Assembly: GCA_016800925.1 (NCBI GenBank)
Contig: JABCPU010000275.1
Coordinates: forward strand, 26,556-90,555
DNA: 64,000 bases
Reading direction: 5' to 3'
From: Suillus spraguei
Lineage: Eukaryota; Basidiomycota; Agaricomycetes; Boletales; Suillaceae
Below the pieces are notes generated by a model. It was not told the DNA's origin and searched no databases. It worked only from the letters and a program-made list of their open reading frames with translations. Made by a program: the position numbers and the translations under genes. Below are positions 44,943 to 55,942 of this stretch, piece after piece (position 1 is the stretch's first letter; the number at the start of each line of letters is the position of its first letter).

Positions 44943-45785
44943 TCAGGATTTCGGGACTTCAATGAAGGCGATGAATGGTTTGGAAGACGGGAATGTTGCC
45001 ATCTGGTATGATGTTTGAATAGTCGGGCAACCCATTCTTCTCTCGGTCTTTATCCAGATCGATTTCGATCTCGTCTGATTTGTCTGTCCGTGAAAGGACA
45101 AGGTTTCAGCAGCCCAATCTATAATTGGGTTCATTGCTCGTAACCAAGGAATTCCAAGGAGGATTTGATCTCTCCTTCCGAGTTTGGTGATATTGAATTT
45201 TCCATACATGGTTCGATCGTCAATCTTGACCACAAGGAGGCAGTAATGCGTGATTGGCCCTCCTTTTATGAGGTTCCATCTGCCGTTGTAACTCGAAATG
45301 GTTTCCTTGAGTTTTCGTCGTGTGATTTGATGGAGTTTCACAAACTCTTCTGAGATGAATGTTCCTGCTGCTCCGGAATCGATAACAGCAGTAGTGTCGA
45401 CGGATTTCAAACGAGTACGCGAGTGAAGGGTGATTGGGACACGAAGTTCTTTTCTTTCACCTACAGCGGTACAAGTCTTAGTATTACATTGGGAGAAACA
45501 TACGTCGAGTCTTTGTTTCTCCACATCAAAAATCCTGCACAACCCGTCGTATAGTCTCTTCATCTTCTTCTTCCCTTTGACTTCGGTTTGTCGGAGCGGG
45601 GTCTTCTTCTTTCTATCAGGACAATTATGGATGCGGTGTCCTGTTTTTCTGCATCCGAAGCATTGCCCTTTCTTCATGCATTCGGATCTTTCCATGTCGG
45701 AGATTCGATCTACGACCATTGCATTGGAATCACGGTTCGGAATATACCGGCATTTCCATAGTTCTTCTTCTTTGTTGTGGAACAT
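44943..45785 (-). pseudogene. copy A zinc knuckle and protease
   Basis: A frame of 280 codons. The CCHC knuckle CFGCRKTGHRIHNC lies near residue 43. The aspartic protease spans about residues 110-225, with the active-site turn AVIDSGAAGTFIS near residue 135 and the second block ILLGIPWLRAMNP near residue 212. The gag-protease junction upstream (near 45790) is a frame break. In copy B the same region is at 61183-62048. Confidence 0.85.
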
Positions 45786-45794
45786 GACGTGTCC

Positions 45795-46356
45795 TCATGG
45801 CATTAAGCCGATGATGGGCATTGTCAATAGCAACGCATTGCAACACAACATTTCTGAATATCTCGGAGACATCTCCCGTATTGAAAAGCTTTGTAAGGAT
45901 ACCCCAGTTAAGACCATCTTGGAAGAACTGGATCTTCGTTGCGTTATCGGTGATATGAGCCTTGGCTGCAAGTGCCTCAAAGTCGGCAACATAGGTGTGA
46001 AGATCTCCAGTTCCTTGTTTGAGTCTCTAAGGCGTGTAAGCGCGGTCATTCTGGTATCCACTGGTTCGAATGCTTCTTTGAAGCTCTTCATAAAATCCAC
46101 CATCGTCCCATAACCAACTTTTTGTCCCGAAGTGTCGGTAGATTGGGCGTGTTCAAGGAATTGTTCCTTCCATGATTGGCATTCTTCTCAGTCATGAAGG
46201 ATGTTATGTAGATGATCTTCTGCTTGTCGGTGGTGTAAAGCTTTTCATTGATGTCAAAGTGCAGTTGCACGACTGGATAAACTCGCGAGAGTTATCACGA
46301 TCTCCATCAAAACCAATCGGTTGACCGATCTTGTATTCGAATTCTTTGGTCGACAT
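45795..46356 (-). pseudogene. copy A gag (capsid)
   Basis: The start codon at 46356 opens the frame MSTKEFEYKIGQPIGFDGD, which shifts near 46265 into the frame of 46088-46270 (FDINEKLYTTDKQKIIYIT) and again near 46110 into 45795-46103. The blocks match copy B gag (60527-61182) closely. This is the Ty3-type capsid region: a helical domain that ends before the zinc knuckle. Confidence 0.8.
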
Positions 46357-46541
46357 GGTTGATGATTCTTCTGATGAGTTATACTTTCTCGGTGCCTACA
46401 CGCGCTGTCTTGCTGTCCGTCAGGGCTTTCTTCTGTCAGAGGGCTTCTCTTGACAATCTGCTCAGCGTACGCGTACGCTAGTCTGCTGATCTAAGCGATC
46501 AGGGTCCAGGGTCGAAGACTGGATAGTCGACGATCAAATAG

Positions 46542-46552
46542 ACTTTAATCTT
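46542..46552 (-). other. copy A self-priming primer-binding site
   Basis: On the minus strand AAGATTAAAGT starts one base after the 5' LTR. Its exact complement ACTTTAATCTT (minus strand) sits inside the same LTR at 46823-46813, about 30-35 nt after a TATTTAA box. No TGG-type tRNA site is present. Confidence 0.7.
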
Positions 46553-46553
46553 T

Positions 46554-47025
46554 TGTTACGAACTGGGGTGGCGTCACCAGCGACAGTGAAAAGACACAGA
46601 CGGTCTGCTGGGAGTTCTTACAATGTCCAGAAGAGGCAAGGTGGAAGTACTAGGAACGCGTTCCGAGTACGATCAAGGGTTCAGCCTCAAGATAAGTCCA
46701 AGAGGTATCCGCGAGAATAGAGACTAAGGCTAAGGAGTGCTTAGACTTAGAGACGATTCAAGACGACTTAGGTTGGAGACCTAAGCGAAGGAGATTCCAG
46801 GTAAAACCCAGTAAGATTAAAGTAGGGAAACTACTACAAGTACACTGTGCTTAAATAGGCCAGTATGTGCGCACAGACCAAGAGAATGTGGGAACATAAG
46901 TGCGTATCCAAAGAAGGAAGGCAACTATAGTACAGATGCGTTGAGCATATGAGTCAGAGTCATGTTATGTAATATACATGATAAATGAGATAGGAAAATG
47001 AATAGGGGCACGTACGATTGTAACA
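46554..47025 (-). repeat. 5' LTR of chromovirus copy A
   Basis: 472 bp, TGTTACG...GTAACA on the plus strand. It carries the promoter-side TATTTAAG (minus strand, near 46850) and the presumed transcript start ACTTTAATCTT (46813-46823 in plus coordinates). It abuts gag of a different Ty3 element at 47026. Confidence 0.9.
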
Positions 47026-48158
47026 CTCCTGGGTGGTTAGCTTTCCGTCTGTACCAACAACACTAGGGAGATCCGAAACTTTCGGGGTAGAGGATGTTGT
47101 GGAGTATGTGGGTTTATTGAATCTGGGCGTATCGGATCCGGATGAGTTGGAGTTCGTCCGGTCGGATGTTGACTGCCTGGGAGGATTGGAAGAGGTGGTT
47201 CTACTCTCTCGGGTGACTTCGCCCCTCCGTTCCCAGTAACGGGCGTCGATGGTCTGGGCGAGAGTCTTGAACTCCGAAAGGGTAGTGGGCTTACCCATGC
47301 GACTAATCTCATCTTTGATTCGAGCCGGAAGTCCATTGTAGAATTGGCGTCGTAGGGCTCCGTCTCCCCATTCGCGTACTTGGGAGGCAAGTCGCTGGAA
47401 TTCTACAACGTACTTGTTGATGCGTTGTCCGTCACGCATGTGGAGTTGTTTCTAACTGCATTTCTGCGTCTCCAGAGGGATCATGTGGTCCGAAATTGGT
47501 TTGGAGCTCGAGCATGAACTCGGAGTAGTCATCCATCCAGTCCGGACGGTCGCTATATCCATCCGAAAGGAGGTCCGGTTCAAACCACTCGAGAGCCATA
47601 CCCTTAAGGTAGGATTGGGCGAAATTGACTTTAGCGCGTCCGGAACGGAAAGCGCTAGGTTTGCTCTGGAAGTTGAGCTCACATTGGACGAAGAATGCCC
47701 AGAGCTTGCGAGTTCGGACCCATCGAAGGTATCTGGCTCACGGACTTTGACTTTGCTATCATCGAGGTGGGGGTGCGACGGCTACTGCGAGCGAGGTGGT
47801 TAATGGCTACGGACAGTTTGGGCTAGGACCCGGTCCTGAGGTTTAGGTGGATTTTATCTTCTTCGTCCTCCAGGTCCTCGTTGTCCGGATCATCAACTTC
47901 ATCATCTGGTAGGTTACTGCGCAGCTCATCATCAAAGCGAATGGTCGGGCGCGAATTGGAGTCTGGGTTATCCGGGTTCCGAGTTGGTGTTATTGGATCC
48001 GGTCTGACTTGACGGGCGGAGATACTTTGACCTATGTCGCTCATGCTTGCGCGGCGTTGAGAGAAACTGGTAAATGTTTGGATGATGGGTGTGGGATCTC
48101 GTTGGATCGGACCAAGTCCGGCTCCTCGGAGTGTGTTCTGAGCTTTACGGGGAGGCAT
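47026..48158 (-). pseudogene. gag of a second Ty3 family (element G2), cut by copy A
   Basis: The start codon at 48158 (MPPRKAQNT) opens an acidic N-terminal frame to 47823. Further frames continue the capsid: the block around 47750-47500 reads in pieces with frameshifts, and 47439-47026 has VVEFQRLASQVREWGDGALR, GLPARIKDEI, LAQTIDARYWERRGE, the typical Ty3 gag core. Coding breaks at 47025/47026, just before where a zinc knuckle would be expected, because the LTR of copy A starts there. The rest of the element (protease, pol) is not in the window. Confidence 0.8.
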
Positions 48159-48195
48159 GATATGGGATGGTTGCTAAGTTACTCGGAAAGGTTTG

Positions 48196-48206
48196 AGTTC
48201 GAATAT
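48196..48206 (-). other. G2 self-priming primer-binding site
   Basis: Minus-strand ATATTCGAACT lies two bases after the end of the 5' LTR. Its exact complement AGTTCGAATAT is inside the LTR (minus strand, plus coordinates 48594-48584), about 34 nt after TATATAAACC. This is the same layout as in copy A but with an unrelated sequence. Confidence 0.65.
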
Positions 48207-48208
48207 AC

Positions 48209-48973
48209 TGTTAAGACTGTACTCAAGGTAGAGAGATCCGAAGGGCTTTTGGCCTCAGTTCGTACACTGTGCCCTTTCTCGAGTAATGCCCTTTATTTCA
48301 GGGAGGAGTTATTCGTCGAAGACCCGGAAGGGGTTGCGTGACGGATCCGGGTGTCCGATGGTGTCGGATATAATACGTCCGAAGGTAATTCGGAACGTAA
48401 GGAGAGGAAAGAGGTTAAGGCTAGTTTCGGAACGAATTCCTAACTAGAAACTAACGGAGATGGACTATCCGAAGATAGAGTCGGAGGTATGGACTATAGG
48501 AGTCAATCCTAAGTCTTGGAAGGTGACTTAAAGCGGAGAGTGGCTTAAGTCCGGAGGAGGCAGAATGAGTAGAATCTAAGATGATATTCGAACTAAGGTT
48601 CTACGGAGATCTACAAGTGGTTTATATACAGTAAGTATCTAAGACGGATAATCAGCAAGTCCGGGACCGAGGGCTATGTACGAAGTGTAACGAAGTTTAT
48701 TAGTTATTGCACAGCGGATCAGTAAGCATGAATCGGAAATGAACACAGGAAACGGATCAGTAACACAGGACGGAAATATAAACAAGCCGGAGTACCGGTA
48801 GTAGGAGAAATGACGAAAGGAGATAGACGCAGATGTTCACCAGGGAGTTAAGGTGCGAGAAGTGATACATTCGGATGGGTGGTCCGGACAGGATCTGTGG
48901 ACCAGACGGATATGAAACGATCGGATCTGGACGGATATGATCGGATCTGAGATTGGAAGTATGGTATATGACA
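48209..48973 (-). repeat. 5' LTR of element G2 (LTR copy 1)
   Basis: 765 bp, TGTTAAGACTGTACTC at the left and ATATGACA at the right on the plus strand. Three more copies are at 49525-50287, 59020-59786 (same orientation) and 55821-58162 (opposite orientation, interrupted). A TATA box (TATATAAA, minus strand) lies near 48618-48627. The right part has GATCGGATCTG-type short repeats. Confidence 0.9.
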
Positions 48974-49524
48974 CCATGGCAAATTCCACCAGCTGCGCAG
49001 TCACATGACTAAATCATGCATCATGCAATCATGCAATCACACAATGGGACAACAGTGTCGGCACTCAAAAAAACCACGCGAGAAAGTAAGCGAACTAACC
49101 GAAAAAATGTGGCCTTAGCAAAAACCACATGGCCCTACGCGAAAGCCACGTGAGCTAGCGACAACTTTCACACCTTTCCCCCCTTACTTCTTAGATACAG
49201 GAAATTCATGCTGCATCACTTGATGTACTGGATCATTTCGTGCATGATCTTATTAAAGACTCCCTGCAAATTACCTTTGGACACTCAATAATTCAGACTG
49301 AACGGACATGCAGGACTGTGTCACAAATTTCCTAAACCGATTGTAATCAGGAACTATTTATATCATGTTATAGTCACATTACAATCATGCATGCCATGTT
49401 ACTGTAAGATTGATGGTGGAGTTTCAAGTGGTTGCAATCGCATGCAAGGTGACTGATATGTGTCATATTTGCTTGAATCTCCCTTCTCAGTGTTTTTGAG
49501 CATTGTTCCCCATTCATTCATATC
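48974..49524. other. non-coding gap between two G2 LTRs
   Basis: No gene seen. It has GC-skewed imperfect repeats around 49050-49160 (AAAAACCACATGGCC and CGAAAGCCACGTGAG) and a series of CATGCA motifs. It may be the left end of the Plavaka element that begins around 51 kb, but I cannot show it. Confidence 0.4.
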
Positions 49525-50287
49525 TGTTAAGACTGTACTCAAGGGTAGAGAGATCCGAAGGGCTTTGGCCTCAGTTCGTGCACTGTGCCCCTTTCTCGAG
49601 TAATGCCCCTTATTTCAGGAAGGAGTTATTCGTCCGAAGAACCGGAAGGAGTTACGTGACGGATCCGGTGTCCAAGGTGTCGGATATGATACGTCCAAGG
49701 TTATTCGGAATGTAAGGAGAGGTCAGAGATTAAGGCTAGTTTCGGAACGAGTTCCTAACTAGAAACTAACAGAGATAGACTATCCGAAGATAGAGTCGGA
49801 GATACAGACTATAGAATTCAATCCTAAGTCTCAGAAGGTGACTTAAAGCGGAAAGTGGCTTAAGTCCGGAGGAGGCAGAATGAGTAGAATCTAAGATGAT
49901 ATTCGAACTAAGGTTCTACGGAGATCTACAAGTGGTTTATATACTGTAAGTATCTAAGAGGATAATCAGCAAGTCCGGGACCGAGGGCTATGTACGAAGT
50001 GTAACGGAAGTCTATTAGTTAATGCACAGTGGATCAGTAAGCATGAATCGGAAATGAACACAGGAAACGGATCAGTAACACAGGACGGAAATATAAACAG
50101 CCGGAATACCGGAAACAGGAGGAATGACGAAAGGAGATAGACGCAGATATACACAAGGGAGTTAAGGTGCAAGAAGTGAGCACATTCGGATGGGTGGTCC
50201 GGGCAGGATCTGTGGACCGGACGGATATGGAATGATCGGATCTGATCGGATATGGTCGGATCTGAGATTAGAATATGGTATATGACA
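49525..50287 (-). repeat. solo LTR of family G2 (copy 2)
   Basis: 763 bp with the same ends as copy 1. It is flanked by a perfect 5-bp target duplication, ATATC (49520-49524 and 50288-50292), and no internal element sequence is present, so it is a solo LTR left by recombination between the two LTRs of an inserted element. Confidence 0.92.
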
Positions 50288-51339
50288 ATATCAGTCTACT
50301 GCATACATTGAATATCCCTGTTGACAAAATGGGTCCTGAGAGGACAAAATATTGTGACCTATGTCAACAAGACATCAAACCTTGCAGTGTCTTGCTACTT
50401 AAGGGTCTTATATAGAACACGTATACAGTGACAACACACTGTACAGGGATAAGGCTTCTTGCCAGTCCTTAAGTACATGGTCTCCAATTTCTACTTTGTG
50501 GGAGATCATGTGCTGAGTTCTTGGGTGGGTATCTTTCAACGGTCTTTCTCTTGAAGATCTGTGTGAAAGTGTTGAGTTTGAGATTTGAAGTAGTGTTGTA
50601 TAGTAGGTATGTTTCACCCTAGTAGATCGTGTTTCAACCTGTGATAGTATGTTTCAATTTGTCGTGTTCTCCGAGTGTGTGTCTCCCCTTCCTTTGAAAG
50701 AGAGAGTCTTTAGATCTGTGTACGTAAAGCTTAGTCTGAGAGCTGTTAGATATTATATAGTCAACCCCTGTAAGGTAGTATATAATGCAGAGTAGATATA
50801 GATTTCTTAGTCTTACTTCAAGGCTAGATTGCCTGCACTTTTATTCTTATGAAATCTCACACAGTAGGAGACAAGAGGTTCAAGTGGGAAGTCCGTTATT
50901 ACAGGTGAAAATGGGCTCCTTATATACCTTTTGGAGGCCCTGCTTACTAAGCATGATTCTACACATAGATTGGTAAGAAACCTTCCTATTTAGTGTGTTG
51001 AGTCAGCTTATTTTACTAAGTACATTATAAATACAGTGAATTCTTACAAAAGCATGACAAAAGGCTGTTGAGTCATCTCAGGGATCAGTCATGCAAAAGC
51101 TGACAAACCAAGCCTTTTGGGTGAGCTTACTCATCCTTTTTACTAAGTGCATTACAAATAAAGTTCAAATTTACAAAGATCTTACAAAGCATGATAAATC
51201 ATGACAAAACATGATGAGTCAAGTCTGAAAGTCTTATAAATCATCAAATTTGAGAATAGAAAGTTCTGGAATAAAATGAAAGGGGATAGAATATGAAGGA
51301 ACTAAATTGAAGTAAAAAATATAAAAAGACAATCAAAGT
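50288..51339. other. non-coding stretch upstream of the Plavaka relic
   Basis: About 1 kb without a gene. It may hold another decayed LTR starting TGTTGACAAAATGGG near 50319, with a TATATAG box near 50409. A repeated segment, TTTTACTAAGTACATTATAAATA at 51012-51034 against TTTTTACTAAGTGCATTACA at 51137-51160, occurs twice. Edges are uncertain. Confidence 0.4.
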
Positions 51340-54300
51340 GTGAGCAAAAATATAGGACAGCCTAGAGATATGCACTGTTGGATCTTCCTATCACTCTTTC
51401 TTATATACAATCTTGGTATGAATCTCATACCATGTATGACAGCGGTTACACCACTCACCGCAAGGCTTGCAAGAAGAGAGCTAAAAAAAACAACTGAAAA
51501 ATCAAGATTTTGTGGATTCTATTCAAAGGACACAGGTATGCACAATTTCTCATTGCTTACAATATCTAATTTTGCTAGCAGGTCCCTCAAATCCAGGACG
51601 GATGAGGGGAGATTGTACCAATGCAGTATTGAGGGATGTAGGTCTGACATTGGTTTATTGTTAATTGATACATTTGAGTTGAACCAGGGCAACACAATGC
51701 TTCACCAACCACTTGGAATGATGCAGACAATGTGGAGTACCATGGTGAGCTCAGAATTGTTTGTTATGTCTGTTTTATTCATCATTGAAACTCTAATTAG
51801 AACCTCCCATGTTTCTCGATGCTGATGACCCTGAACATGTGGATCCTGTGTTCCAGGTTGATGACATCGAGTGTGAATATCATCCTAGCAGCGGGATTAC
51901 ACCAGAAGTACATGCATTTAATGAATTCAAATGCTGTCCAACGACATTAGAATCTTCTGCCCCTCCTGACAAGCACCCTTGGGCTCTGTTCAAGTTGTGA
52001 CTGGAGTTTCAGATTGCTGAATTTGCTCTGGAGGCTTGCCTAACAATGATCAAATTGATTGTCTTATCAGGCTCTGCAACAGGTTGCTTCCCAGCAGGAA
52101 AAATTCACATTTGAGAACCACAAAGATATTCATGAAAGGTGGTATACTGTCTCCCATCGCACTACACAGGTGGGTTTCTTTTGCTCTTCCTTAAGTTCAA
52201 TGTCTGACAACTTCTAAGTTCACTTTACTCAGGACATAATTTCTGTACTGTATGATGATACAATATGAGAATTTGATTTACACTACTGAGATCTCTGGGA
52301 GTGGGCAGCTGATCTCCTCTGTGATCCTTGGCTGTTCCCACACATGGTTTTTGATGCGCAGCGCTTCTCAAAAATTTGATGGCAAGACCTTTGTATGTTT
52401 TATAGATGAACCTTTTACTGCTGACACCTTTTGGAATATTCAAGTGAGTACTCAATATCACTCTGTCAATTTTGATCGCCCTTGATGTTTTGCCTTGTAG
52501 TCACAGCTACCATTGGGCAGCAAGCCTTTAGCTTTCAATTCTGTATGCTGACAAAAACTAAGTTGTCATCATTTGGTACTGCAAGAGGGTACCCTGTTGT
52601 TGCACATCTAGCAAATCTTCCTGCAGACATTCATAATGAACAGGGTGTAGGTAGTGGTTATGTAGTTGGATGGCTTCCGATTGTATGACACAGTAATATT
52701 GATATATTTGTGGTTGAAACTGATACTTTAATGCAGGTAAAGGAAGACAGAGACCACACCCAGCAAAGCCAAGCTGGGTCAACTGCAAGAATGCGTGTGG
52801 CATGAATCATTTTTAAAGATACTCTCTTTGCTTGCATCAAAGTCCCACACAAGACAGTGGTTTGAGTGCCCTGATACATTCAATGGTAGTTCTTTCCTAT
52901 CATCTTAATTTTATCTGTGGACTACAAGGAACAGTGAGTAATATCAAGCTTCAATGTTAATCTGAGATGCTAATGAATGATGTCATTAACTAATATGTAA
53001 GATGTGTTATGTTGCTAATCTGAGGGATCAAATGCCTTTGGCCATGTCTGGTCTGTCTTGTTCCCTATGACGAGCTTTTGGACACATGAAAGTGTTATTC
53101 TTGTCGAACATCTGCCCAGTCTCAGGAAGTGTTGAAGGCTGCATAGGCTGAGGTGACTGCTGAGGAGAAGGAGGAGAAAACTGAAAGAGTATGGCCTTCG
53201 TGATGTCATAGTATATTTTTCTATTGTAAGTTCATTCTGATTAAACAAAGCTATAGAATGCCTTCTCAACTATGATGTATACTGATGTACACAATGCATT
53301 GTCATGGGATTGACTCCACTTCAATGGCGGTCTATATCATGACCATCTCTGGGCTGAACTACAGAAAATCATTGTCGGGTTGGGACAAGTGAAAGTGGCA
53401 CAAATGAACAAAAAGTATGTCTGTGACTTGAGCGCTGTAAATTATGTCTTAAACTTATTTGTTAAACTAGTTATGAAGCCTTTCCACACTGGCAGAATTT
53501 GAAGCACCTAACTCAGGTCATGGACATTTCTTTTGCTGATGGCAGTGTATACAAGGACATCTCCAAGGTACATTTTTGATTCAAATTATTAACTTAATTG
53601 CTACTGACAATCTTTTTTCAGATGGTGATCCATGCTACACATGCAATTTTGATGAAGGATGACTTTCCACTTGGCTACCTCCTACTATGTTGCATTCACC
53701 TCTTTCTTGAAGTTGATGCATATGCAGCACTTGAAGTTTACATGACTGAGACTATCAGTGCAGGCTGACATGCAGTGCAGGCTTTCTCAACCTATCTACA
53801 GGTATGCCTTGAGTTTCCTCAGATAATCATTCATTGATTCAGCTTGTGATAGCAATACACAGATGAGAGTGCTGACAAGAGTGACAAGAATTGGAACTTT
53901 CCCAAATTGCACATGAGTGTGCACATTTTCGATAATATTGAAGCGAAAGGTGCAACATGTAACTACAACACAATACCGAATGAGAGGATGCATGGTCACT
54001 GAAAGACTCATACTTACTGTGCACTGTTACAAGAATACCTTCTTGCGACCCTACTATCATTTTTCCTCCTATGTGTTGCACTCTACTCTCATCCTGACGA
54101 GGCCCCCACACTCGTTCTCTGCTACCTCATCTGGCTCGCCCTCATCACACCATACCTTGCCTATGCCCACCTTCTTTATAGTCATCGCTGAGCACTCATC
54201 CCTCATGCATGTGTCACCTTCTTTGTGCACTTCATGCTTGCTCCCATGCCTCATGCTTTATGCGTGCCCTTTGCGTCTCATGTGTTCCCTTGCGCTTCAA

Positions 54301-55685
54301 TATGCGCTATCCCCTGGTTCACTCAAGTGACTTATTGGGTCTCGGACTACAACTGGTATCGTCCTTTGCTTTATCTCTTTCCATTTGTTATCTTTCTTGA
54401 CTCGTGCATCGCCCCATTGGCTCATACCCTTTATACCTTCAGCTCCGCACCTATGACCCTTTCGCAGATGTGTGCTTTTATTGGTTCATACGCCTCTGAC
54501 TCATTCACGAGCATGTGTCCTTCTATTGGCTATCTGACCTCATACTTAATTCAGCAATACTTATGTATTCGCGCTCCGCTTCAATCTTACATATAAATAC
54601 GTGCAGATAGTCTTTGTACTTCTTTAAGTTGAATCTACTTGATCTTCGACCCTGAACTTCCTTTCAATAAGCTTTGATAAGCTTATTGTCTATACTTCAA
54701 CTTCTTAGAGGCTCATCACTTCTAAGTCTATTCGTCATAGAACACGTCACTGAGATGTGGTTGTGAGACAGCACATAGTGCCCACCTCCAACCCAATGCA
54801 ACTAGCACACTCCGCGCTAGGCAATCAATACACACGGGCTACCGCTCTTTATAGAGCACCCATCGCAGACACCACTCAAGTTCCTTAGCGCCTGGCTAGG
54901 TCACTAACACGCACCAATTCCAGGGATGTGGCACCTCAGGTGACATTTTATTACTCAAACTATCATTTTGATATTAATTTCATTTCAGATACTATGCATA
55001 AACCACTGGCAAGTGGCTGCTGAGAGCATTCACCGCCAGATATCAGACCTAGACAAGTATGAGTCCCGAGCAGTGAAGATTTGGATGATCTAGAGGATTC
55101 AGAAGATGTGGATGATGCAGTTTTGCCTCATGTGAAACTCGGGTCAAGGCAAGCTGCACAGACCTTTGAATCAATTGAGGACGCACATAAGGAGGACATT
55201 GCATTTGCTAATTTTCAGATCAAGCTCAGCAATTTTTTGACTAACTTTCTACTAGTTATTCAACTCCCTTTACCAGGTGGAAAGCGGTCCAATTCAGAGC
55301 AAGTGATGAGGTTGGTCATGTTCGCTTTGGCTCTGTTTCATTGCACTGACATGGTCAAACAGATCACTGAGTGCTGTTTGTTGAAGGTCAACTATGAGTC
55401 CATGGTGATTGGCGACAACACACCAACTACCTTTGGTGCAGTCCCAAGTTCTGTAATAGTGCTCGTTTCGATTGTGTTTTCATTCAGACAAAAGATAGTG
55501 TGATATTCGGTCGCCTGCTCTTTGTGTTTGAGTGTGTAGTGGGGGATACAACCCTCCCCCTAGCTCTAATCTATCTGTTTGATGCTCCCACTGGTGTGCA
55601 GTTGCAAAAGGACAGACATCTCAATATTTATCATGTTCGAGCAAGACCCCGGGTCCACAACCAGGCATCCTCAACAATCTGACCC
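51340..55685 (+). pseudogene. Plavaka-type (KDZ) transposase, decayed and interrupted
   Basis: Exon fragments in order match the large Plavaka transposase of Agaricomycetes. There is a Cys/His finger-like start (HRKACKKRAKKTT, 51450), then QVDDIECEYHPSSGI near 51860, DKHPWALFKL near 51990, FDGKTFVCFIDEPFTADTFW near 52380, the block LSSFGTARGYPVVAHLANLP near 52570 and GYVVGWLPIV near 52660. Later come NWNFPKLHM near 53895, NYNTIPNERMHG near 53970 and the end IFGRLLFVFECVVGDTTLPL near 55500. Introns with GT...AG are still visible between some blocks, but stops are frequent (for example around 52900-53300). An LTR at 54025-54909 splits it. Plavaka are cut-and-paste DNA transposons; the catalytic acidic residues were not assigned. 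Confidence 0.75.
54025..54909 (+). repeat. LTR-like insertion inside the Plavaka transposase
   Basis: 885 bp beginning TGTTACAAGAATACC and ending GTCACTAACA. The flanks TGCAC (54020-54024) and CGCAC (54910-54914) differ by one C/T change and read as a 5-bp target duplication. The transposase reading resumes right after it. It holds a TATA-like CATATAAATAC near 54590. No internal element genes are present, so it is a solo LTR of a third family. Confidence 0.75.
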
Positions 55686-55942
55686 ACCATGACAAGGTCT
55701 GCTTCCTCTCTAAACAATCATGATCATGACTCACAAAAAAGACAGTCTTTGCCTTCCCCACCACTCCAACAAGTCGACCCCAAACACTCTACACCTACCG
55801 CTATCAGCACAACCCTGTCCTGTCATATACCATATTTGCGATCTCAGATCTGATCCGATTGACCCTACTTCTGTCGGTCCACAGATCCTGTCTGGATCAC
55901 CCATCGAAAGTGCCCAATTATCACACTCTAATCCCCTGTGTA

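Larger units (their letters stand above)
39429..47025 (-). mobile_element. chromodomain-bearing Ty3 retrotransposon (copy A)
   Basis: The element is bounded by LTRs of 473 and 472 bp that begin TGTTACGAACTGG and end GATTGTAACA on the plus strand. Minus-strand order: gag (from 46356), zinc knuckle and protease, RT, RNase H, integrase, chromodomain (end 41456), an extra ORF (41402-39934), polypurine tract AAAAAGGGGGTAA (39902-39914) and 3' LTR. The flanks differ: DIRS-type RT on the left (GCCGA) and gag of another Ty3 family on the right (CTCCT), so there is no target duplication. Reading frames contain several frameshifts. It belongs to the chromoviruses by its chromodomain. Confidence 0.92.

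Noticed and set aside
53917..54596. Membrane-protein-like frames rich in Leu, Cys and Ser
   Set aside because: They fall in the LTR-like insertion 54025-54909 and begin in transposase sequence; hydrophobicity comes from a pyrimidine-rich strand.
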